From the NCBI GenBank assembly GCA_003511845.1, contig DOIV01000293.1:1-5886 (forward strand): a stretch of 5,886 nt of DNA, read 5' to 3'. The notes under the pieces were generated by a model, which saw only the letters and a program-made list of their open reading frames with translations, did no database searches and was not told the origin of the DNA. Positions within the stretch are counted from its first letter, which is position 1, and every line of letters starts with the position of its first letter. The position numbers and the translations under genes are program-made. Below, piece after piece: positions 1 to 5,886 of the stretch. Origin of the DNA: Flavobacteriaceae bacterium. GTDB taxonomy: Bacteria; Bacteroidota; Bacteroidia; Flavobacteriales; Flavobacteriaceae.

Positions 1-1010
1 TCTGGAAATAAGCTAGTTTTTGTATCTGTATATTCCATAATAGGACCAAAAAAGATTTCTTTATCAGCAAATGGCACGTTAGCACCAGGAGAAATCACTT
101 CTAAACCCGTTGTTATCATCTTAGAAATTTGTTCTTTAGTGACTAACCTTGAAGCTGCATCTGGGACAAAAATTTCTGCTGGTAATGACCAAATACGCTC
201 ATTCATTTCTTCAAAAGGAATCATTTCTTCAGCGACTAGCATGTTTCCTCTTTTATTAAGAAACATGGTTCTTACCTCATCAGAGCTAAATCCGTTTTCA
301 TTAATAACACCACCTGACCGATCAATAATCCCTACAATTTTAGCACCTAACTGATCTAAATAATAAGCGGCAGCTGACCCTACATTTCCAAAACCCTGAA
401 CTATAGCTCGTTTTCCTTTTAGATTACCTCCAAAAATATCATAATAATGTTTTACAGCTTCTGCCACACCATAATCTGTAAGCATATCTGCTACAGTATA
501 TTTTCTTGAAATTTCTGGCGTATACTTCGGGTCTTCTATAACTTTAATAACACCATGGCGTAACTGACCAATTCTATTAATTTTTTCTGATTCTGTTGGT
601 TTAAAATGCTCATTAAAAACATCTTCTTGCGGATGCCATATTCCTGAATTTTCAGTTAGTGGAATTACATCATGAATTTCATCTACGTTTAAATCGCCAC
701 TTGTACCCTAATAATATTTTAATAATGGCGATACTACCTTATACCAACGCTCTAAAACACCTCTCTTTCGAGGAACATTAGGATCAAAATTTATACCTGA
801 TTTTGCACCACCAATCGCTGGACCAGATACTGTAAATTTAACTTCCATGGTTTTAGCTAAGGACAAAACCTCGTTCATATCTAACCCTTTTCGAATTCTT
901 GTACCGCCGCCCGCTGCTCCACCTCTAGGAGTCTTATATACAGTTAAATGAGATTCTGAAACTCCCGATGCTTCGGGACAGAATGACGACAATAAATACT
1001 TTATATCTCT
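1..1010 (-). pseudogene. Glu/Leu/Phe/Val dehydrogenase, broken (in-frame stop, altered N-terminus), runs off left edge
   Basis: NAD(P)-dependent amino-acid dehydrogenase, expected to deaminate glutamate or a branched-chain amino acid to its oxo-acid and ammonia. The 5' part (to 711) contains RGGAAGGGTRIRKGLDMNE and SGPAIGGAKSGI, whose Lys is the family's catalytic lysine. A TAG at 708-710 then interrupts it. The same frame continues without a stop from 707 to the left edge (about 235 codons) as GTSGDLNVDEIHDVIPLTE, IWHPQEDVF and the Rossmann motif VQGFGNVGSAAAYYL. An Asp follows in VGIIDR, which suggests NAD. No frame change is needed across the stop, so one nonsense substitution is enough; as I recall homologs, a Tyr stands there. 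Upstream of about 945 family similarity ends: the frame passes through a palindromic element (953-984) to a stop at 1011-1013, and has no ATG before the KGLDMNE methionine. Homologs are about 400 residues; roughly the last 80 lie off the window. Substrate is not resolved. Confidence 0.85.
953..984. repeat. Nested palindromic element inside the dehydrogenase 5' region
   Basis: Inner arms TCCCGA (963-968) and TCGGGA (973-978) enclose the loop TGCT. Outer arms ATTCTG (953-958) and CAGAAT (979-984) are also perfectly complementary, with AAAC (959-962) left unpaired on one side only. It is more GC-rich than its surroundings and lies where the dehydrogenase N-terminus should be encoded, so the reading frame there yields unrelated residues (SFCPEASGVSES). 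The core resembles the hairpin at 3358-3391. Similar small palindromes are scattered in flavobacterial genomes as far as I recall. Whether this is a mobile repeat is inference. Confidence 0.7.
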
Positions 1011-1042
1011 TTACGGACATACAATTCATTTAAATTGATTTT

Positions 1043-1075
1043 CAAATATAATTAAGTTCTGGGATTAAAAATCAA
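1043..1075 (-). promoter_or_regulatory. Candidate promoter for the broken dehydrogenase
   Basis: Read on the minus strand, TATATTTG at 1050-1043 matches the Bacteroidota -7 consensus TAnnTTTG exactly. A TTG at 1075-1073 lies 22 bases upstream, within the range accepted for the -33 element. It overlaps the last codons of anmK, so the dehydrogenase would have its own promoter. Candidate ATGs follow at 1029-1027 and 1020-1018, but neither is in frame with the surviving dehydrogenase sequence. Confidence 0.45.
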
Positions 1076-2116
1076 TCCTGCCGAATGATTTTTACTTGCA
1101 CCTGTAACAGAACTTAAAACATTAATTTTTCCTTGTAATTTTAACAACCCTAAAAAAGCAAAAATGAGAGCCTCTTTAAAATCAATCAATTCATTATTTG
1201 GTAAAACTAACTCTTGCCCTATATAAAATTTTATTCGTTGCATTAAAAAAGTATTGAACACACCTCCGCCTGTTGCTAAAATTTTAGACTCCTTTTCAAT
1301 TATTTTCGCAATTTGAATTGCAACATGTTCAACAAAAGTTCTTAAAACATCTATAATTTCAAGATTATAATTATCTATCAACGGAAAAATATTTTCCAAC
1401 ACCCATTCCAATCCTAATGATTTAGGGTATGGTTGACTATAAAACTCTAATTCATTTAATCTATCTAATAATTCTTGACAAACCTCTCCCGTTGATGCCA
1501 ATTGTCCTTTATCATCATAAGGTAAACCCAATTGATTTACATAATGATTCATCACAATATTTACAGGGCAAATATCAAAGGCAATTCGCTTACCATCCTT
1601 TTCAAAAGAAACATTTGCAAAACCTCCAAAATTGATACAATATTCATAATCGGCAAACAACAATTGATCGCCAATGGGTACTAACGGAGCTCCTTGACCT
1701 CCTAACTTAACATCTTGCGTTCTAAAATCATAAATTATTTTTTGGTTTGTAATAGCAGCGATAGTTTTACCATCACCTATTTGTAAAGTAATGCCTTTAT
1801 CTGGTTTGTGAAAAATGGTATGTCCGTGAGATGCAATAAAATCTAGTTGAGTTAGTGAATTTTCTTCAATAAAATTATTGATTAAGCTTCCTAAATAGGT
1901 GCCATATTCAATATTGACACTCTCTAAAACATCTTTATCTGATGAAAAAGCATTTTTAAGTTTACTTAACCAAGCATCCGAATAAGAGAAAGTTGCCGCA
2001 TTTAGTATTTCAAAATGGTATTGATTAGAAACTTCAAACTTCACATAGCATAAATCAACACCATCTAGTGAAGTACCACTCATCACTCCAATACAATAAA
2101 AAGTTTTAACCTTCAT
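1052..2116 (-). CDS. anmK: Anhydro-N-acetylmuramic acid kinase
   Basis: Cytoplasmic sugar kinase of peptidoglycan recycling: it cleaves the 1,6-anhydro bond of anhydro-MurNAc with water and phosphorylates it with ATP, giving MurNAc-6-phosphate for MurQ. The 354-residue product is near the usual family length (about 350-370). Visible motifs in order: GVMSGTSLDGVD (10-21, the phosphate-binding loop of the ASKHA fold), SHGHT (96-100), YDFRTQDVKLGGQGAPLVP (129-147), INFGGFANVSF (161-171), FDICPVN (180-186) with Asp181 at the place of the proposed catalytic Asp (FDTGPGN in E. coli), YDDKGQLASTG (200-210), ATGGGVFN (281-288) and FKEALIFAFLG (313-323). The ATG at 2116 sits only about ten residues before the first motif, as expected. 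It is divergent from the acyl-CoA dehydrogenase gene (85-base gap) and upstream of the broken dehydrogenase in the same direction. The two need not be co-transcribed, since a promoter box overlaps the anmK 3' end. The reading frame is intact. Confidence 0.95.
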   Translation of the reverse strand: MKVKTFYCIGVMSGTSLDGVDLCYVKFEVSNQYHFEILNAATFSYSDAWLSKLKNAFSSDKDVLESVNIEYGTYLGSLINNFIEENSLTQLDFIASHGHTIFHKPDKGITLQIGDGKTIAAITNQKIIYDFRTQDVKLGGQGAPLVPIGDQLLFADYEYCINFGGFANVSFEKDGKRIAFDICPVNIVMNHYVNQLGLPYDDKGQLASTGEVCQELLDRLNELEFYSQPYPKSLGLEWVLENIFPLIDNYNLEIIDVLRTFVEHVAIQIAKIIEKESKILATGGGVFNTFLMQRIKFYIGQELVLPNNELIDFKEALIFAFLGLLKLQGKINVLSSVTGASKNHSAGLIFNPRT

Positions 2117-2154
2117 AATTTTGTAAAAATAGTATAAGATTTTTATAAATTCTG

Positions 2155-2162
2155 TATCTTTG
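2155..2162 (+). promoter_or_regulatory. Candidate -7 promoter box for the acyl-CoA dehydrogenase
   Basis: TATCTTTG fits the Bacteroidota consensus TAnnTTTG and lies 39 bases before the ATG at 2202. No convincing TTG -33 element is seen at the right distance (about 2130-2137 reads AT-rich without TTG). I found no matching box for anmK on the other strand of the same 85-base gap. Confidence 0.4.
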
Positions 2163-2201
2163 AAGACATTTTTAATCTAAACATAAAAGATTTTCAATAT
2201 T

Positions 2202-3344
2202 ATGGATTTTAGCCTTACAGAAGAACATATTATGATTCGTGATGCAGCACGCGACTTTGCTCAACAAGAATTATTACCAGGTGTAATAGATCGTGATGAG
2301 AAACAAGAATTTCCTCATGAACAAGTAAAAAAAATGGGAAAACTTGGTTTTTTAGGAATGATGGTCGACCCAAAATATGGCGGCGGCGGTATGGATGCCA
2401 TTTCATATGTGTTGGCAATGGAGGAGATTTCTAAAATTGACGCTTCAGCTTCTGTAGTAATGTCAGTAAACAATTCTTTAGTATGTTGGGGACTTGAAAC
2501 CTTCGGAACTGAAGAACAAAAACAGAAATATTTAACCAGACTAGCTACAGGCGAAATTATTGGTGCGTTCTGTTTAAGTGAACCCGAAGCTGGTAGTGAT
2601 GCAACTTCGCAAAAAACAACTGCAGTTGATAAAGGTAATCATTACATCCTTAACGGAACAAAAAATTGGATTACCAATGGTGGTAATGCAAGTGTATATT
2701 TAGTCATTGCTCAAACCGACCCTGAAAAAGGACATAAAGGCATCAATGTATTAATTGTAGAAAAGGGAGCAGAAGGTTTTGAAATAGGCCCTAAAGAAAA
2801 TAAATTAGGTATTCGTGGTTCTGACACACATTCGTTATTATTTACAGATGTAAAAGTCCCAAAAGAAAATAGAATTGGTGAAGATGGTTTCGGATTTAAA
2901 TTCGCTATGAAAACCCTTGCTGGAGGCCGGATAGGTATTGCATCTCAAGCATTGGGTATTGCCTCTGGTGCTTATGAATTGGCATTGCAATACTCTAAAG
3001 AACGTAAAGCTTTTGGCAAAGAAATTAGCAAACATCAAGCCATTGCTTTTAAATTGGCAGATATGGCAGTTGAGATTGAGGCTGCACGACATTTATGCAT
3101 GAAAGCTGCATGGGATAAAGATCAAGGCAATAATTACGATTTATCAAGTGCCATGGCAAAATTATATGCTGCTGAAATGGCAATGCGTGTTACGGTAGAA
3201 GCCGTACAAATACATGGTGGTTATGGCTTTGTAAAAGAATATCATGTAGAGCGTATGATGCGTGATGCGAAAATTACTCAGATTTATGAAGGTACTTCTG
3301 AAATCCAAAAGATTGTAATTTCTAGAAGTGTTTTGAAAGGGTGA
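2202..3344 (+). CDS. Acyl-CoA dehydrogenase (short-chain/butyryl-CoA type)
   Basis: FAD enzyme that introduces the alpha-beta double bond in acyl-CoA, passing electrons to electron-transfer flavoprotein. It is the first step of beta-oxidation or of branched-chain acyl-CoA breakdown. The 380 residues match the usual length. An all-alpha N-terminal domain (about 5-117) is followed by the beta middle domain (about 121-217) with the family signature CLSEPEAGSDATS (124-136) and WITNG (156-160). The C-terminal helical domain (about 229-377) holds RKAFGKEISKHQA (268-280), QIHGGYGFVKEY (336-347) and IYEGTSEIQ (361-369). Glu363 is at the catalytic-base position of short/medium-chain dehydrogenases, so the active site looks complete. 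The ATG at 2202 begins MDFSLTEEH, a typical N-terminus, and is preceded by an A/T-rich leader without a Shine-Dalgarno. Substrate chain length cannot be fixed from sequence alone; butyryl-CoA-like is the best guess. It stands alone, convergent with the TruA-family gene. Confidence 0.95.
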   Translation: MDFSLTEEHIMIRDAARDFAQQELLPGVIDRDEKQEFPHEQVKKMGKLGFLGMMVDPKYGGGGMDAISYVLAMEEISKIDASASVVMSVNNSLVCWGLETFGTEEQKQKYLTRLATGEIIGAFCLSEPEAGSDATSQKTTAVDKGNHYILNGTKNWITNGGNASVYLVIAQTDPEKGHKGINVLIVEKGAEGFEIGPKENKLGIRGSDTHSLLFTDVKVPKENRIGEDGFGFKFAMKTLAGGRIGIASQALGIASGAYELALQYSKERKAFGKEISKHQAIAFKLADMAVEIEAARHLCMKAAWDKDQGNNYDLSSAMAKLYAAEMAMRVTVEAVQIHGGYGFVKEYHVERMMRDAKITQIYEGTSEIQKIVISRSVLKG

Positions 3345-3357
3345 AATTATTATTATC

Positions 3358-3391
3358 ATTCCTCTGCTCTCGAAGATTCGGGAGCAGGAAT
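3358..3391. terminator. Bidirectional hairpin between convergent genes (palindromic-repeat type)
   Basis: Left arm 3358-3373 and right arm 3378-3391 pair as ATTCCT/AGGAAT and GCTCTCGA/TCGGGAGC, with a 2-base bulge (CT), one wobble pair and the loop AGAT. The stem starts 14 bases after the acyl-CoA dehydrogenase stop and lies 17 bases beyond the truA stop on the other strand, the right position for a shared terminator. Neither side has a clear T-tract. The core (TCTCGA-agat-TCGGGA) resembles the element at 953-984, so it may be a family repeat serving as terminator. Confidence 0.65.
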
Positions 3392-3407
3392 CTAAATTAA
3401 TTAAGCA

Positions 3408-4193
3408 TCATAATTTTTTTAATTCAACAGAATACAACTGCAACCCTGAAGCAGGAGCAACACCTTGTAAAGGTTTTCTATCGTTATCTTCTTGTATAGA
3501 TTGTTTGATTTGCTCTAAACTGACTTTCCCTTTACCTAGCTCAAATAACATATACATCATCAATCGGATTTGATAACGTAAAAATCCGCTTCCTTTTACA
3601 CGCAAGTAATAACTTTTTCTAGGAAAAAAATTTGCAGTATAAATAGTATTCTCTGTGATTTCGCAACAATCTATCGTTCTTTTAAAAATAGTTTTCTCTG
3701 AAGGTTGTGTACAGTATTTTTGAAAATAATGTTCGCCTTGAAAAAGAACTGCTCCTTTTTTCATCATTTCTATATCTAAATTATCATCAAAGCCTACAAT
3801 TAACGGTGCAGCAAACGGGTGATTCTTTTCTCCAAACGAAAAAAAATACAAATACTCTTTAATTTTAGGATGTTGAATAATATTAAAATTAGTAGCTACA
3901 GATTTGACATGCAAAGCCTTGAAATCAGGTGGGATATTTGAATTTAGTTTTGATATAAAATCTGTTCCGTCTATACTTTCATTAATAAATAACTGAAAAA
4001 TATAATGGTTTGCCGACACTTTAGCATCGGTTCTACCTACACCTAATGTTTTGTAATTAAAGTGATTAAATACAAATGACAGTGATTTATCTACCATGTC
4101 ATGCAATGTTTTAGCATTGGTTTGCTTTTGCCATCCATGAAAACGAAAACCTAAAAATTGCATGGACACTAAATATGTATATGAGTATTTCAT
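3408..4193 (-). CDS. truA: TruA-family tRNA pseudouridine synthase
   Basis: Isomerises uridine to pseudouridine in tRNA; canonical TruA acts at positions 38-40 of the anticodon arm. I place the start at the ATG 4193-4191 (MKYSYTYLVSMQF, 261 residues) because the TruA fold begins directly after it. The in-frame ATG at 4250 only adds 19 unrelated residues. Motifs numbered from this start: FRFHGWQKQ (16-24), GRTDAKVSAN (53-62) with the catalytic Asp56, KEYLYFFSFGEKNHPF (112-127) with the conserved active-site Tyr, GSGFLRYQIRLMM (201-213), LGKG (219-222) and APASGLQLYSVEL (246-258). Canonical TruA has GRTDAGVHA, so the residues after the catalytic Asp differ. As I recall, this variant is common in flavobacteria and can coexist with a canonical TruA, so the tRNA position it modifies is uncertain. 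It is convergent with the acyl-CoA dehydrogenase gene; no TAnnTTTG box was found upstream. Confidence 0.85.
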   Translation of the reverse strand: MKYSYTYLVSMQFLGFRFHGWQKQTNAKTLHDMVDKSLSFVFNHFNYKTLGVGRTDAKVSANHYIFQLFINESIDGTDFISKLNSNIPPDFKALHVKSVATNFNIIQHPKIKEYLYFFSFGEKNHPFAAPLIVGFDDNLDIEMMKKGAVLFQGEHYFQKYCTQPSEKTIFKRTIDCCEITENTIYTANFFPRKSYYLRVKGSGFLRYQIRLMMYMLFELGKGKVSLEQIKQSIQEDNDRKPLQGVAPASGLQLYSVELKKL

Positions 4194-4368
4194 GTGACTA
4201 TTTGTAAAATCAAGTGTTAAAATTGGTGTAAAAATAAGTTTTTTTTGCAAAAGCTCATTTTTATCATATCACCAAAAAAACAAGTACAAATTAGTAACTT
4301 CATTTTTCTGATTAAATTAAACGACTCATATTATCATTTTATGTTTTTTGCCTTATATTTTTTATTAC

Positions 4369-4420
4369 AACTACGTAATTATACGTAGTTATTTAAGCTT
4401 TTTATTTTCATTTCTACGTA
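4369..4420. promoter_or_regulatory. Inverted repeat plus third TACGTA site: candidate operator
   Basis: AACTACGTA (4369-4377) and TACGTAGTT (4382-4390) form a perfect 9-bp inverted repeat around ATTA. A third CTACGTA lies at 4414-4420, just upstream of the -7 box at 4428. The three TACGTA cores, themselves palindromic, are centred at 4374.5, 4384.5 and 4417.5, i.e. 10 and 33 bases apart, about one and three helical turns. I noticed no other TACGTA in the window. The inverted repeat is centred about 60 bases before the probable transcription start, a place where activators often bind. The binding protein is unknown; given the porin/P-II genes downstream, a nitrogen-responsive regulator is a guess. 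Confidence 0.45.
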
Positions 4421-4427
4421 TTATTTT

Positions 4428-4435
4428 TATATTTG
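4428..4435 (+). promoter_or_regulatory. Candidate -7 promoter box for porin/P-II genes
   Basis: TATATTTG matches TAnnTTTG exactly, 30 bases before the porin ATG, leaving a short A-rich leader. No TTG is present at the -33 distance (around 4403-4410), which would fit a promoter that depends on an activator. One of the TACGTA sites occupies 4415-4420, directly upstream of the box. Confidence 0.55.
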
Positions 4436-4465
4436 TGATTATAAAAATCAATTAAAATCTAAATT

Positions 4466-5514
4466 ATGAATAAAATTTTTACATTTCTAGTATTCATTCT
4501 AACTTTCTCATCTGGGTTTTCACAGGAAGAAACGGAAAAAAAAGTAGAAAAAAAATTCTCTTTTAGTGGTAGTATAGACACGTACTTTAGATACAATCTT
4601 AACGCACCAAATAATAAAAATCGCTGTAGCCACCAGGCTCTTCCTTCGCAAACTTACCTGGCTTTGCTTTAGGCATGGCTAATCTAGTAATTGGTTACGA
4701 AGGTGAAAAAGTTGGCTTTGTAGCTGATTTAGTTTACGGACCAAGAGGAGAAGATGCTACTTTTTTATCAACCTCTTTAAGACCAGGAGGTCGTTCAAAT
4801 ATAGTAAATCAACTATATGTCTATTGGAATGTTAGCGAATCAGTTAAATTAACAATTGGTAATTTCAATACCTTTTTAGGTTATGAAGTCATTTCACCTA
4901 CAGTAAATTTTAATTACAGCACATCGTATTTATTTTCTTATGGCCCTTTTAGCCATACAGGGTTAAAAGCAGATATTGCCTTGACTGATGATTTCAGCTT
5001 AATGTTAGCAGTTATGAATCCGACCGATGCAACAGAATACAATCCTACAGGAGAATATGCATTTGGTGCACAATCGGGTTATGCAGACCAATACTTAAAT
5101 TTCTTATTAGATGACGGAGCCTATGAAATAGACTATACTGGTGGTGTAAAATTATCTGAAAAAATGTTTTTAGGGATAAATGCAGCACTATATGACAATG
5201 GTAACAGTGGAGATGATAAAGCAGGCTTTGCTGGCGTAGCACTTTACCCTCAATACTCTACATCAGAAACTTTGTCATTTGGACTTAGAGGTGAATATTT
5301 TGTAGAAACTAGTGATTTTGGTGCTATAGGCTCTGGTGTTGAAAATTCTAGTATTTTAGCAGCAACATTAACAGCTAAGATTAAAATTGGAGATTTAACA
5401 ATCATTCCTGAATTACGTCTAGATTCTAGTTCAGACGATTTCTTTGCTGATAAAGATTTAAAAACACAGAAAAGCTTAAGCTCATTTGTTTTAGCTGCTG
5501 TATATACATTTTAA
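4466..5514 (+). pseudogene. Outer-membrane beta-barrel porin, frameshifted
   Basis: The product begins with a Sec signal peptide (MNKIFTFLVFILTFSSGFSQ, cleavage probably near residue 20), then a charged linker (EETEKKVEKK) and the first strand FSFSGSIDTYFRYNLNAP. This frame then drifts (RCSHQALPSQ) and stops at 4670-4672. The neighbouring frame, open from 4630, carries on with PGSSFANLPGFALG and runs through MANLVIGYEGEKVGF (ATG at 4675) to the stop at 5512-5514. A net +1 or -2 base change around 4627-4636 restores one protein of about 348 residues. For example, removing the C at 4622 and one C at 4630/4631 gives NNKNAVAPGSSFANL. The barrel part shows alternating strands, FGLRGEYF and a C-terminal LAAVYTF ending in Phe, the usual outer-membrane insertion signal. 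It resembles the OmpL-like/BBP2 porins next to P-II genes in flavobacteria. If the lesion is real, the downstream piece lacks a signal peptide and would not reach the outer membrane. Confidence 0.8.
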
Positions 5515-5535
5515 TCATTTTAAAAATATTTAATC

Positions 5536-5874
5536 ATGAAAAAAATAGAAGCAATTATCAGAAAATCAAAATTTGAAGCCGTAAAAGAAGCCTTACATAA
5601 TGTTGGCGTAAACTTCTTCTCTTATTGGGATGTTACTGGTCAGGGGCATGAAAAAGAAGGCCATGTTTATAGAGGAGTTTCATATAGCACTAGTGATATT
5701 CAACGTAGGTATTTATCTATAGTGATTAATAAAGACTTTAAAGAAGCTACAATCAAAGCTATTATTGATGCTGGTAAAACAGGAGAAATAGGCGACGGTA
5801 AAATTTTCGTTTCAGACATAGAAGAAAGTTACAGAATTAGAACTGGCGAAAAAGGCGGACAATCACTAAACTAA
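5536..5874 (+). CDS. P-II family nitrogen regulator
   Basis: Small trimeric cytoplasmic sensor that binds ATP/ADP and 2-oxoglutarate and typically gates the ammonium channel AmtB or adjusts nitrogen metabolism. The 112 residues are the standard length and start MKKIEAIIRKSKFEAVKEAL. The T-loop spans about 35-55 with VYRGVSY (44-50); Tyr50 aligns with the Tyr51 that is uridylylated in E. coli GlnB. The C-terminal signature TGEIGDGKIFVS (82-93) and YRIRTGEKGG (99-108), with the nucleotide-binding arginines, are intact. The loop differs from GlnB: the run after Gly37 is HEKEGH and lacks Gln39, which helps bind Mg-ATP/2-oxoglutarate, and Lys58 is replaced by Arg in IQRRYLSIV. It follows the porin by 21 bases with no promoter or terminator seen between, so co-transcription is likely. 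An amtB-type gene probably follows beyond the right edge; glnK-like rather than glnB-like by context. Confidence 0.93.
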   Translation: MKKIEAIIRKSKFEAVKEALHNVGVNFFSYWDVTGQGHEKEGHVYRGVSYSTSDIQRRYLSIVINKDFKEATIKAIIDAGKTGEIGDGKIFVSDIEESYRIRTGEKGGQSLN

Positions 5875-5886
5875 CAACAAACAAAC

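Larger units (their letters stand above)
4194..4465. other. Non-coding gap between the divergent truA-family and porin genes
   Basis: This 272-base stretch is very AT-rich and holds no convincing gene. Its left half (4194-4360) shows nothing recognisable beyond a possible 19-residue N-terminal extension of the truA-family frame up to 4250. The right half carries the TACGTA sites and the porin promoter, described separately. I see no tRNA, small-RNA hairpin with T-tract, or riboswitch-like fold by eye. Confidence 0.6.

Noticed and set aside
139..354. Plus-strand open frame of 71 codons
   Set aside because: It lies antisense within the conserved dehydrogenase sequence (Rossmann region) and its product has no recognisable features.
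708..710. TAG as a recoded (pyrrolysine-type) codon
   Set aside because: Nothing in the window suggests recoding, the family is not known to use it, and the gene's N-terminus is also damaged.
1429..1635. Plus-strand open frame of 68 codons
   Set aside because: Antisense to the conserved middle of anmK; a shadow with no family resemblance.
2838..3092. Minus-strand open frames inside the acyl-CoA dehydrogenase (also 2230-2418 and 3162-3359)
   Set aside because: All overlap a well-supported gene on the other strand, and their products are low-complexity and unrecognisable.
4194..4250. Longer start for the TruA-family gene at 4250
   Set aside because: The extra 19 residues show no family similarity, and the fold begins right after the ATG at 4193.
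5045..5242. Minus-strand open frame of 65 codons
   Set aside because: Antisense to porin beta-strand coding; the His/Leu-rich product is typical of a shadow frame.
4675..5514. Separate cytoplasmic gene starting at the ATG 4675
   Set aside because: Conserved porin-like coding continues upstream of this ATG in the same frame, and the barrel needs the signal peptide at 4466; it is the second half of one broken gene.

Overview
The window looks like a piece of a low-GC chromosome from a marine-type Flavobacteriaceae (Bacteroidota). The evidence is AT-rich coding DNA, Bacteroidota-type promoter boxes (TAnnTTTG) in place of sigma70 boxes, no strong Shine-Dalgarno sequences, and proteins that read like flavobacterial family members (AnmK with FDICPVN, a TruA-family enzyme with GRTDAKVSAN, a P-II protein with a Bacteroidota-type T-loop). 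This assignment rests on recognition, not on a database search.

Layout, left to right. Positions 1-1010 (minus) hold a Glu/Leu/Phe/Val-type dehydrogenase that runs off the left edge. It is broken by an in-frame TAG at 708-710, and its N-terminal coding region is replaced by a GC-richer palindromic element. Positions 1052-2116 (minus) encode AnmK, a kinase that recycles anhydro-MurNAc from the cell wall. Divergent from it, 2202-3344 (plus) encodes a short-chain-type acyl-CoA dehydrogenase. A strong hairpin (3358-3391), whose core resembles the element inside the broken dehydrogenase, sits between this gene and a convergent TruA-family pseudouridine synthase (3408-4193, minus). The 272-base gap 4194-4465 is non-coding and carries a probable promoter plus three copies of TACGTA, two of them forming a perfect 9-bp inverted repeat. 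It precedes an outer-membrane beta-barrel porin gene (4466-5514, plus) that is frameshifted near 4627-4672, followed 21 bases later by an intact P-II nitrogen regulator (5536-5874).

Functionally the right end looks like a nitrogen-uptake operon: a porin and a P-II sensor, with an ammonium transporter gene (amtB) expected just past the right edge. The left dehydrogenase would also belong to amino-acid or ammonia metabolism. The rest is housekeeping: wall recycling, fatty-acid or branched-chain acyl-CoA oxidation, and tRNA modification. I see no defence system, CRISPR array, transposase or RNA gene. The most notable items are the two damaged genes, the palindromic element inside one of them, and the unexplained TACGTA cluster upstream of the porin/P-II genes.
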